Source of the DNA: Clarkia xantiana subsp. parviflora
Taxonomy: Eukaryota > Streptophyta > Magnoliopsida > Myrtales > Onagraceae
Length of the DNA stretch: 64,000 bases
Assembly: GCA_036873135.1 (NCBI GenBank)
Contig: JAPTYO010000007.1
Span: 9,840,763-9,904,762, forward strand
Reading direction: 5' to 3'
Shown: in pieces, positions 1-11,100 of the stretch
Position numbering within the stretch: the first letter of the stretch is position 1
Layout of the letters: each line of letters starts with the position of its first letter
Translations under genes and position numbers: made by a program
The notes under the pieces: model-generated
Database searches by the model: none
What the model saw: only the letters and a program-made list of their open reading frames with translations
Told to the model about the DNA's origin: nothing

Positions 1-1780
1 AAATCCGAGCCGACCACATATATCAATGCTCCCTTTGTTGGGGTGCTTGCTTACTTTGCAGCTAACCCAACATAACCTAGCAACCTGATCGATCAATAAA
101 TATTATAACATGTTCCAATTAAGTTTTAGATGTGTGATGTCTCTCGTCTTGGGTTGACCCCGAGAAGGAAGAGGCTAGTTAGCAGATAATTGTGATGCCT
201 CTGCAAACTGTAATTGTATTGGTAATTGTTCAACAATCAAGATGGATCCATGGTATTGGTAATGATATTATTGTGTTGTTAAATATGACAAGCTAGTGGG
301 TTGTGTTTCCAAACTGCATGCCCATGTTTCTTTTGTCTCGTCCCATTATTCATCATGTATGTTTTAAGCTTGCTTATTATTGTCCAACACAAATGTATAT
401 AATTTCCTACAACATAAGGTAGCCCGTCGTCAATCCACCTCACATGGCTAGCTAGGTTAACTTTTAAGTTAAAGCAATTTGGCTGTCCGACTAGCCAACC
501 GTCAGTGATTCATCATTGACTTGCTAACTTGCTATCCCACTTCCATCTTGATTTTACTGAATGAATGTTACAATGTAAAAAACAATATTCTGAAATATGT
601 AGGACAAAAATTTCAAATTCAAATTCAGTAATTAACATACAATTATAACAAGTAAAAGTATGTTTGTGAAAACTAAAATTGCGACACGCTGACCGAATGT
701 AAAAGACAGTATTTTAACAGAGGCTTGTGCAATTCACGGTCTCCTTAAGACAATTTTATTTCATATCACCCTCAGACTATGCAACGAAATTTATAATAGA
801 GACGATCACCTCTCGAAATTTATGCAACAGTGTCGTTGACACAAATTATGCACGTAATTAGTTCAACCGAACCGAACCAATACCTAAATTGAAACAAGAA
901 TGTGAGATCTGAAAACAAAATAATCAGATGAATTGAATCTCTGAATAAGAACAGAACCTGAGAGCAGTCAGTAGACACGAATTCGAGATTAAAAACTGTA
1001 GTGCTAGGCTAATTAGGAATTTCATAATTATAGAGAGAACTTTTTCAGAGTAATTTTTCCGAGCGGATTCCTTCTTTATTTATAATGGTTGGATTAGAAT
1101 AGAACCTAATATAGATCGAATATATTATGCACATATAAAATATATTATGGACATTGCTTAGTTCTGCCAGTGTTTTTAAGAATTTTGCACTAAAAAAGCT
1201 TTAAGCTTGTGTTACCAAAAACATTTTAGAATGTACCGCCAAACTGCCAAACTCACGCTACTTCGGGGATACAAATCAACTGCTCCAGGTTGTGATTGTC
1301 GTTGTGATTTTGACACGTTTTTTTAGTAGAGCTGGGCATAACGGGCCGCTATCTTGACTATACTAGGCTGCTGGTGGGTTACGTTTACGGGGCAAGTGTA
1401 TGCGCTGGTTGTTCGCTAAGTCTGGTCGGAAAAAAACCACAGACTGTGAGTAGGAGAGCTCGAACATTACGTAACGTGAAGGGTTTAGGGTCACCGCTAT
1501 TAGCCCATCCTTTTTCTCGACAAAAAAAAATTAATTAATTTTATGATTTTTTAGAACTATTAAGATTAGTGAACATTAAGGAGAATATTAAATCTTACAA
1601 TAATCTTAAAGTGAGATATAATATATTTGATGTGGGAAGATGATCTGAATCGCTAAATTTCGTATGATCACCTTTGTGAAAGTAAGAATTGACGGACGAC
1701 GGCGTTTCAGAAAAGCAGTGTCTTATTACATCCTGCCTCTAGTAAGTCTTCTACTCATACGGTGTTTGAGAGAGATACAG
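1..1780. other. AT-rich upstream intergenic DNA and NDUFB9 promoter side
   Basis: No convincing gene is seen. The first ~75 bases are open in all three plus frames, so a 3' coding end running in from the left cannot be confirmed or excluded. The stretch just before the NDUFB9 start must hold that gene's promoter and 5' leader, but I see no clear TATA box or initiator. Confidence 0.4.
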
Positions 1781-4345
1781 ATGAGCGCAGCACCGGCAAC
1801 GACGACGCTCGGCTACCTTGCTCGGAGGGCGGCCCAGAAACAGAGAGTGCGGATCCTCTATCGACGTGCCCTCAGGGACACCCTTAACTGGGCGGTACAC
1901 CGTCACCTCTTCTACAGAGATGTACTGATTTTCTCTTAATCTGGATGCTCGTTTTTAGGTTCCCGTTTCCTCATCCACCTGAAATTCTTCATTTCTTGCT
2001 CATTTTTATTTATCAGGCCTCGGATTTGCGCGAGAGATTCGATGCCAACAAGAATGTGGTACTTCTCAGCTTCTGTTGCTTGATTATTGGATGGTTTTTG
2101 TGATCCGTCACTTTTACTGTTATTTTCTGTAATTGGAGGATTCGACTGCAATTTTTTATATGTAAGAAGGATGGCAATCTAGATATGATCATTGATACAA
2201 ATTACAATCTGTCTAATCGGATGTGAAGTCATTATTCTTCTTTATTAGAGAATTAAGGAAAATTGCAGATGACCTGCTTCTAGAGTTTTTGATGTCATGC
2301 TGTTAGTCCTTAGAGCTGCAGAGATAGACCAGAATGTGCTAATCTGTACTTTTGTCAGTTTCAAACATATTGTGGAGAGTGCCTCAATTAATGTCAACAG
2401 TCAATGCTTATACCCTAAATACTAAGACGATCAAACTTCATTCCGCTGTTCTTACTTTCTGGGCCTTTAGATATTTCAAGCTGCATGAGTTGTTAGGTTT
2501 ATATTTTTTTTTTGGACAAAAAATTGAGGTAAAATAATGGCCGGTATCATGGAACTCAATATGTCATCGGAGGTTTCAGTTTCTAAGAGGTAAGACTCTC
2601 CGGTTAGTAAATTCATAGTTGAGGGTACTACATTGTCGATTTGCTAGATTACACACACTTTGTGGTGTCTTTCACTTACATCAATCACTTCTACTTTCCA
2701 GTTTCTTAGATGAAATGATTATGTAACTTGTATTCCTGCTTAAACAGAATACAGTTCTGAATTAGATGCTTCATACTTATGTCAAGAAATGATACTTTTA
2801 TTCACTTATTCATAGTTTTCTTTCTAAATGCTGGAAGTGCATGGTTTTTAATTTCCTGAAAAGGAGGTAAGAAAGTGTGGATTCATTCCGGCGAGCTAGG
2901 TTTTGATATATACTTTTTTTTCCTCGTGGAGTGTCCTAGGTGCTAGCCCCTAGAATAATCCCCACTTGCATCCGGGTCAATCCGTAAGGGATAAAGTGCT
3001 CGCCATGAAGAAATGTGGGAATTAGCTCACTTTAATGAGTCCACCTGCGGCGCTTTAGTGTGCATAAATAAACTTATAAAGGAAGATTGTTTTCTGCTCA
3101 TGGTTTATCAATCAGAGTCTATTCTGGTGGTTGACTTGATTAATATTGTTTCTGCTCTGTGAACTGTCAGGAAGATCTCGATACAATCGACAGAATGATT
3201 GCTGATGCAGAAGCCAGCTACAACAAGTGGCGACACCCAGATCCTTACATTGGTTAGTTTCTAGATGTTGGTGCATTTAAAAGAAATATCAAAATGTGCA
3301 CTGCTAATAAGAGTTAAGACAATATTGAATGGCAAAAAAAAAGAGACAAATATTGCATGTTTCATTCTCCAAATAGTAAATGCAAAAGGAGACAAAAGAT
3401 TAATCTGGATTAAGAACTTGAATAAAGAAAAATGCATTCGGATAAGAATTTGGCACTATGCAGTAACTGTTTGATGCTATCACATTGTTCTCCTTGTGTC
3501 TTGGATAAATCTAGTTAAGAGACTCCACGGTAGCTCAACTCCTATCATTTCTCTAATTTTGATGGATTTCTGGCTTACTATTGTTTCCTAGTTGGATTTC
3601 ATACTTATGCTTTCTTGCAGTTCCCTGGGCTCCTGGTGGCTCCAAGTTTACTCGAAACCCAACACCTCCTGAAGGGGTAATTATCCTCTTTGATATCATG
3701 TATCTTTTTTTTCTGATTGAACGTGATTGATCACTTATCTTCCAGTTACAAATGCCTCTTTCATGATATTGGTTGTGGTGGACATTAGATAAGAATCATG
3801 CTGCCCAAAGTGTACGCAGTAAACCTGTGCTATTAAAATTTACAGGGGACTTGTGTGTATTCAGTAACATAGTGGAATACATGGAGCTTTCCCAAATTCT
3901 GAAGTAGTTAGAAACTTAGAATTATTTGCTGTCTTGGTGGTTCTTCGCATATGTTTTAGTTTCTACAGAAAGTCAAGGTGGTGAGGTGCTTTGCTGAGTT
4001 GACGAATATCTGTGGTTGGAAAATAATATATTGTTAATGATTAGTAATAGAACATATAGTCTTATTTAAGGCATTGGTAGATAATACATGGCTTGTAGAA
4101 ATCCTTCCTTGAAGGACCACACCAGTTGTGTTTCCCCTAATTAGTAGCGTACATATTTCACAACATTGGAAAGAAAAAAGAAAAGTAGAGTAGCCAGTTT
4201 TCATGTTGAGGCAGACATTTCTTTGTGGGATAAGATGTTTGATGTCTCCATAGATTATAATTTGATAGCTGAAACTTACTTTTTTTTCCTTTGATGCATG
4301 CAGATTGAGATAATTTACAATTATGGTCGTGAGGACAATGAGTGA
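1781..4345 (+). CDS. NDUFB9: NADH dehydrogenase (complex I) beta subcomplex subunit 9 / B22-type LYR protein
   Basis: Accessory subunit of mitochondrial respiratory complex I in the inner-membrane arm, a member of the LYR family. Five coding exons: 1781-1921, 2017-2058, 3171-3252, 3621-3676 and 4304-4345, with GT-AG borders. The 363 nt give 120 aa, and phases agree at every junction. The LYR motif is at residues 26-28 (RILYRRALR). Downstream blocks NKWRHPDPYIVPWAPGG and the C-terminal IEIIYNYGREDNE match what I know of plant B22 proteins, and the length is usual for the family. The ATG at 1781 starts the conserved MSAAPATTTLGYLARRAAQK; the frame stays open upstream to 1664 without family-like sequence. 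It is convergent with UFD1 downstream. Identity is very likely; UTR ends are not determined. Confidence 0.93.
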
Positions 4346-5777
4346 GAGCAGCAGCGGTATTTTCTTTTTCCTGTCTGTCTACTTAATAAAGGTATACATA
4401 CCTCCTCCTCTACAGTATTAATTACTATTACTACGGTTGCCTGCCAGTGGAATTGGAGTCTCTCTAAGAAAAATCATTTACAGATTTTTTGCCGTTCCTT
4501 TGCAATGTAGGCTGAGGCAGTGGATGAGAGATGCAATAATGCATTGGTAGTATTTCCTGACAAAGTTTAAAACCAAAAATGCTGGGTGTTTGATATTTCT
4601 GTAAGAGTATGTTATGTTATTGGATGGAATATTTCATCTAACAAAAACCGTAATCTTCACTTGTTTCCTGGTTGGAATTAATTGTTGTTCTGCAATGCGC
4701 GAGCATGCATACCCAGAAGTGCAGTAAATATATCTGTTTACAAATATATCTATTAATTATAATATGAAAGGTTGTCTCAGTCTCACAAGGTTGCAACTAT
4801 TAACAGGACAAAGTGATAAATTAGTTCCATCTAGCACGCCGAAGTGAAGGAACAGGACGAAAGACTACAGCCTCACCTTCAATCTCTTTAACTGAGTACG
4901 TAAGTCTCATAGCAGTTAGTATGATAACCACCACCTCTAGTCTCGCTGTCCTCACCTCACTTCACTTCACTTGCGCTTTCATCAGACAGTTTCCAACTTT
5001 CACAGCCAAAATAATCTCCCATGGAAGTGATGTGGCCCTCCACATTCCTCCACCATAACAACTCAAACAAACATTTCTTCTTGTCGGTTGCTCAGAGTCT
5101 CGTCAATTTTGAATTTCTTTATCTAATTGAATTAAATTGCACATCTCTGATAGTAGGTACAACATTCAAGCTCTACTGTGCTTCCTCCTCTGATCTATCG
5201 TTCTCATTATTTTCTTCATACAATGCCAGTAATAAACAGGGGTTTCAGAATTAAACTTGACACCTCTCTGATAATACTATTGATACACCGATGGGCCGCC
5301 CGTCTTGCCTCCCTACTTTGTACTCAAGGCTAGCTGTGTTGGGAGAAGGTGCTTGCTTGTTTGGAAAGATAAGATAGCTTGCCTCCTAAGTAATGTATAT
5401 TCCCTCTGATTTTGATGATAAATGAATGTTTAGTTTGGCTGGTAAGGTATTGGAAGAACAGAAAGTAGTTCCAAGGAGTTAGGCTTTTCGTTATGTGAGA
5501 GCGACGTGTTTTGACTAAGGCTATGTATACTATGCTTTAAGCCATAAGTGTGAAGAAGTTCTATTAAACTTTACCTTTTTTGCAACATATATATAATTAT
5601 TTTTTGTATTAAATAGATAAATTCTCATTATACATGGAAACTGAGGTAAAAAAAATTACTGCTGAATACCAGTTATTTTACTAGTAATAATATTCACAAA
5701 TTAACTCAAGTTATTTTTCTAAAAAGTTCACGCGCTGAGATGCCAGTTGGTTTGTGTTTGCTTGCTGTCTCGATCCA
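4346..5777. other. Intergenic region between convergent NDUFB9 and UFD1
   Basis: It holds the 3' UTRs of the two tail-to-tail genes. Short CTTCA-type repeats occur near 4955-4975. An open frame at 5021-5254 has no recognisable domain and is probably chance. Nothing else is seen. Confidence 0.4.
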
Positions 5778-8222
5778 TCAGCCCCTCAATGAATACTTCT
5801 TCCCGCTGAAAGCCTGGAATTTGGGTTCTTCCTTCTGAGAATCTTGCTTGGTTTCTTTAGGAGCTTCCTGCAACATTTGGATAAAAATGTGATTAATATG
5901 ACAACTAAATATCAAGGAGTCAATTTCACTGTCCATTATCCTTCTAAATGACAAAACAACTAGTACTTTGTTCATGCTCTCTTAAGAGATGGATGCAGGG
6001 CGAGATGTGAATTTTTCATACCTTTGGTTTCTCCTGTCTGTTTGAACTTGATCCAAATACGAGCTTTCCCTGAGACTGTCGAGAGGAGACAGCAGCTGGC
6101 TGTGGGTTGCCACCAGACATGAGAGGCCGCTTGTCCTTGGAAACACCAGATGAGGATACTGGAGGTGGCTGAGTTTTCTGTGGCTTCCCGTCCAAGCGTC
6201 TCCCTGTTCCCGTAAAAGGATTAAATTTTGGTTCTGTCTCTGCTGGTGTCTCCTCAACTGCAATTATTCATATGACCAAATATCACAAACACAGAAAAAG
6301 GGGAGATGCAATCATACACATATATTAATAAGTGTTTATGTAGAAGAGAGCTTACCTTGTGCTGGTGCTTTTCCCCGAGCAACAGGCTTCTCAGGTTCCA
6401 CATAATCCAGTGGAGGGGCGAAGTCAACCTCACAATCAGTCTCAATTATGCTAATAGCATTAGAAGGCTTTGTCTCTACAATATCTATGTAATACTTCTT
6501 ATTGTTGTAGGCCACCATTATACTATCCCCTGTTGTCAAGCACGAATAGTTCCTCAGCGTGGTCTCTAAGCTGCAGATCCCCCCAAAACATTGTGTCAGT
6601 TTACCCAACAGAACAATCACACTGAAACATTTACCCAGGCAAACCCAAAAAATGATGTATCACTTACATTGCTTTCGGATTGGAAATATCTAAGAAGTCC
6701 TTTGTATGAGGTTGCAATTTAACATATTTTCCCTTTGGAAGGGTTGCATTTTTTATGGTCACAAAGTCTCCTTCTCGTAAGAGCATGTTCTCCATCATCT
6801 ACATTAACAAACACATATTAGTTTAAAAAAATTGGCCAATAAACACATATTAGTTAATTAATTGATCAGATATCAGAATACACTCGAACAGTACATATAT
6901 TAATTATAACAATAATAATGGTAGAAAGAAGACATTCATACCCAGTATGGCATATATATCATCCCTTCTTCAGCAATGAACTCAAGAACCCCACAGTGAG
7001 AAACCCGCTCAGTTGCTTTGTTCCGAAGCTCAAACAGCATTGGGTAATCAATATGCAGTGATGCTGCAAATTATTATCAGGAAATTACATTCTGATAATG
7101 AAGCTCAGTTTTCCTGTGAAAGACAGGATGAACAAGAATAATAAGAGATGCAAGAGCTTGGCTTACCAAGGCGATCAAGGGCTGAGGGCGGCATTATAAC
7201 TTGAAGGATAGAGAGAGAAAAAAGTGTTACGTTAGTTTTGTGATGGAATAAAGAAGCAAGAATGGAGAAGGGCAGAGTAGGTAAGAGACAGAAAATTATT
7301 AGCTGATTCAATAGATCTAAGAAACTTACTTTTGTCACCACTCTCAATTTGTGGCTGCATACAAGAAAAATCAAGTCAGATTAAACCTCATAATAGTAAA
7401 ATCAAGTTACCTAATGTATGCCTACATGAAGATGAAAGTGGTGCACTTGAACCAGAAATTGGTTCCATAGCAATACCAATCAAGTGGTGAAGTATTAGAT
7501 TGATCATGTCATCATGGACTAAGAACTAGTAAATTCAACTCTGTAACATTACAACCTTTTCAATAAATGATGCAGGGTAGCAACGGTATGTCTGCTCGAA
7601 TGATGCCCCATGATATCCATAGCCAGGATAATACTGCACAAATAAGTCATCAGAAAACTGCAAAACCTCCCATCATGACAATACTACGGTTGAGGTTGTA
7701 TCTAACCAAAAAATAAACTGATATGGTAGTGAAAATAAAGCAATAATTGGAACAGAATCATGTTTATTGTGATAATTAAAAATACTTAACATGACAATCA
7801 TATATAATAAGGGGTGTATGAAAGAGCATGAAGCAGGTTACAAGAAACTAAATTACTAATGATTTTTTTTTTTTTGGTAAATAATTACTAATGATTTGAA
7901 GTTGCATAATATCAAATCACAAGACTTTCTGTAAACTGTCGCAAATACGAGTCTGAGCAGAACCGGTGGGCATTGGTACTATCTACAATTGTATATAAGT
8001 GTAACTTTTCATGCTGAAGGAAACCAAAATTGACTATTGAACCAAGCTTTTAAATTTTTTTTTTTTTTTTGCTGTTAAGTAAACCAAAAACATCAATCCT
8101 CGAGCTGAATAGTATAAAAACCTTCTTTATACTCTCTAAACAATCATATATACTCATGTAAAACTAAGATGATTCAGAAGAGAGAAAATTCACATATAAG
8201 GTCGGGTTAAGGTCAATACCAT
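5778..8222 (-). CDS. UFD1: Ubiquitin fusion degradation protein UFD1
   Basis: Cofactor of the AAA ATPase CDC48/p97, working with NPL4 to bind and extract ubiquitinated substrates in ER-associated and nuclear protein degradation. Coding exons in transcript order: 8222-8220, 7633-7556, 7354-7330, 7199-7167, 7063-6942, 6798-6668, 6570-6356, 6257-6022 and 5867-5778. The 933 nt give 310 aa, the usual plant length, and all phases agree. The N-terminal UFD1 double-psi barrel spans roughly residues 10-195, with the landmark motifs [48 protein letters not shown] and VDFAPPLDY. The tail has the conserved [13 protein letters not shown] and ends [13 protein letters not shown]. The start ATG is the last three bases of its exon (8222-8220); the frame upstream meets a TGA before any other ATG. 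Two exons are very small (25 and 33 nt). Confidence 0.93.
7851..7897 (-). mobile_element. Minimal poly(A)-type retroposed insertion with 15-bp target duplication
   Basis: A perfect 15-bp direct repeat, AATTACTAATGATTT, occurs at 7851-7865 and 7883-7897. Between the copies are only 17 bases: ten T followed by GGTAAAT. That is the footprint of a target-primed insertion, an extremely 5'-truncated LINE or similar transcript in minus orientation. It lies in the first coding-region intron of UFD1. Slippage plus local duplication is an alternative. Confidence 0.5.
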
Positions 8223-8261
8223 TTTGTACAAAATTGCAATGCAATCGAAACCTTCAAGCTC

Positions 8262-8880
8262 CCTGTGAGGAAGGAAACAAAATGATAAGGATTAAATCAT
8301 CACAACAAATATAGTCAGAATATATAATGACAAGGAATTGGAATAGGTCAGGCTAAATATGTGAACTTGCTTTCTAGACAGCTATTTGCCCTCACCATAC
8401 ACATTACCACAAAATATATTTTCATTCTTCAAGTGTTATTCAGTAAACAGATCAGGTTAGGAAAAAGAAAAACTCCCTTTTCCTAGAAGCTGAAACTTCC
8501 CTATAAAGAATCTATTAAAAAAAAAACAGGGAAACAAATTCTGATTACCGCCTCAACTGAACCAAAGTCAATTGTTAAGATCGAAAACCGCGTATAAGTG
8601 TGCAATAAGGAGGAATTTGATAATAAAGGAGATAATAATACTCGATCGACAATCGGGTGAATACCCTCGAACCCACAAAACAGTGCAAAAAAAACAGGAA
8701 GGCAATATTTGGGCCTCGGTAAGCGTTTGGTGCAAGCAAACCTCGGACCAGACAGGAAGAGGAAACGCATATTCCGTGAGAAAGAGACATCACTTACCAG
8801 AAGAATGCAGATAGCTCTGGAACTCGGCAATCCGCAGGGTCGCTAGAGATTCACCGATCTCCTTTTGGTTATGAGTTATG
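8262..8880 (-). promoter_or_regulatory. UFD1 5' leader: non-coding first exon and leader intron (inferred)
   Basis: On the minus strand a good donor (TTCTG then GTAAGT) lies at 8798/8797 and a matching acceptor (CACAG) ends at 8263. A non-coding exon ending at 8798 would therefore splice to the exon 8262-8220, whose last three bases are the start codon. Read through this splice, the frame contains a TGA and no earlier ATG, which supports the assigned start. The transcription start, somewhere above 8840, is not determined. Confidence 0.55.
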
Positions 8881-9535
8881 ACAATAACTTCCTTTTGGAA
8901 GTCTGCCAATTTAATTTCCCTATTATATAGAATAGAATCAATAGATAATTATATAGATATAGATTTATTTATATTTATTATTATTATTATATTATATATA
9001 CATATATATTTTTTTGTATATATGCCTTTGGTGGTTTTTGAAACCGCTTTCTATTTTATTAATCTCGGCTGTTAAAAAAACATAATTGACCTAATATATC
9101 TATCTATATATAATACGTGATTGACCCGCGCGTTGCACAATAAACAATTTGTTTCTACATTTTTTTAGATATTCTGAATATTCAAATTTGAAATTGACTG
9201 ATAACTAATTTTATTGGTTTTTGGTATTTGAAATAATTTATTCAATGCAAATGAAACACTATTACATATTTAAAGTGTATATAATCTTATATAATTTTAG
9301 CTTAATGTGCGTCAACATAGGTTGTATCCGTTATTAATAGATTTACGCATATGTTATTACATTTTATATATTGTGTATTTAATATTTGTATCGAATCTTA
9401 TTATTTTTCATATATTTTCTTATGTGTTTATTTTATTTATTTGTTGATCATATTTTAATGCAATTTGTTAACTAAATTTATAAGAGTGCAATTGCAACTT
9501 TCTAATGTTAGGATGCAAAGTGACTAACGTATAAA

Positions 9536-9537
<2 letters not shown>

Positions 9538-9577
<40 letters not shown>
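9538..9577. repeat. (AT)n microsatellite
   Basis: Uninterrupted AT dinucleotide repeat, 40 bases, in intergenic DNA. Confidence 0.95.
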
Positions 9578-9579
<2 letters not shown>

Positions 9580-10570
9580 CCTAAATTTTATTTATTTTAT
9601 GTGTAATATATATTAGTATTTTGGGTTCTGGGTGTGGATATGCCCGCCTTCAGTTTTATTGGCCCAAAAAATATGACGATGAAATTGAAGAATCTGGCCC
9701 AAAGAGTGGAAGAGAGACAATTCATCAGCTACGCGGTTGCACTATATAAGCTTCCAACATGCTTTTTATTTTTAGCCCATCGCCCACATTTGAACGTAAG
9801 CGGATCATAAATCCCGACAAATCCGAAGTTCTGAGAAACCTATTTTACAAAACTCGTCTCAAAATTATGCCTAATCCTATATAGAAGGGACTTTTACTCC
9901 CAATTAGGGTACGGACCAGGGCTAGGTTTTTTTAAGAAAAGTCCTCAATGTCCCAAGTTGCTTATCTTGGTTTAACATTGTACAACCTAAATAATTTAAC
10001 TATAGTAATTCACCTTACTTGATCTATGTGTGTGAGTTTGATGAATGTGTTTGTGAACTTGTTGTATGTGTTCGTGAACTTGATGATTGTTTGAACTTAA
10101 ACTTGTATTTTGAGTTGAAAATATTAAGATTTATTTCAATTTTACGTGTAAATTCGGGTTGTCCCGAGCCTGTCCCGAATCAGATAGTTTCAAAGGTTTA
10201 ACATCGGGCTAGGACTAAGGACAATAATGGGAAATCCCAAATACTAGGACTAGGGACATTTTCCTGAAAAATCTCGCCCATTTGTCCCGAACTCACCCCT
10301 ACCACCGCACCAGGTCGCCTAGCTGCCAGTTTATTAAGATGAAAAGTCAGGTCCAAAGGTGGTAATTTATAAATATGAAACATAAACACTTGTAGTAAAG
10401 AAGCTGTTTTTTTTTTTTTTGTTTTTGTTTTTCATATGCTAAACCTGTTCGAAAATCTGTCAAGTATCTGATAACACTCCCTAACACGATTAAACACATT
10501 TTTAAGCATTTTCGTGTAGCTCTGACATATAAGTGCACAGATAAACACGTATAGACAGGATTTATCTAAA

Positions 10571-10574
<4 letters not shown>

Positions 10575-10630
<56 letters not shown>
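10575..10630. repeat. (TA)28 microsatellite
   Basis: Uninterrupted TA dinucleotide repeat of 56 bases, the longest unbroken one in the window. Confidence 0.95.
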
Positions 10631-10634
<4 letters not shown>

Positions 10635-11100
10635 TTTTAAAAATATTGCCAGTAATTACATTACTATATATATATACATTGGTACACATACTCGATTTTT
10701 TATATTTTTGTATAATTGGAAAATTTCAACTTATTTATTAAAATATAATTGTGCTTAATTAAAAATGGTTTTGTAGCATTTATAAAAGTTTTGGATTACA
10801 AAATGTAATATTTTTCATACCAAAACAGATCTCGGTTGAAACAGAATTTGATTTGACTCGATATATTGCGTAAAAACATATCTCATATCAACACCTAATC
10901 TGTTTTGACACGAAAATCAACGTTACCTAATATGTCACCTGTGACACGAGAGTCGCCCGTATCAGCTCCGTGTTTGAAAAATTAGTGAAGCGTTATTTAT
11001 AAATAGATTTGTTTAGACACGAGAGTTGTGTTAACACGTGTTTCGTTAGAAAGAGAATATCAACACGATTGCCACCCTAGGAAAAACATACAGTTTATTT

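Larger units (their letters stand above)
8881..11100. other. AT-rich intergenic DNA with microsatellites and decayed hAT-like ends
   Basis: No gene is seen. Candidate decayed hAT termini occur near 10308 (a strand reading TAGGGGTGAG inward from the right) and near 11081 (TAGGGTGGCA inward from the right), the latter preceded by scattered CGTGTT/ACACG motifs typical of plant hAT ends. I found no matching left ends or target duplications. A weak Helitron-like CCCGCGCG motif lies at 9124-9131. Confidence 0.3.

Noticed and set aside
1..75. Possible 3' end of a coding sequence from outside the window (24 codons then TAA).
   Set aside because: All three plus frames are open here and no family motif is recognisable.
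9124..9140. Third Helitron-like hairpin (CCCGCGCGTTGCACAA).
   Set aside because: The stem is too imperfect and no CTAG lies at the right distance.
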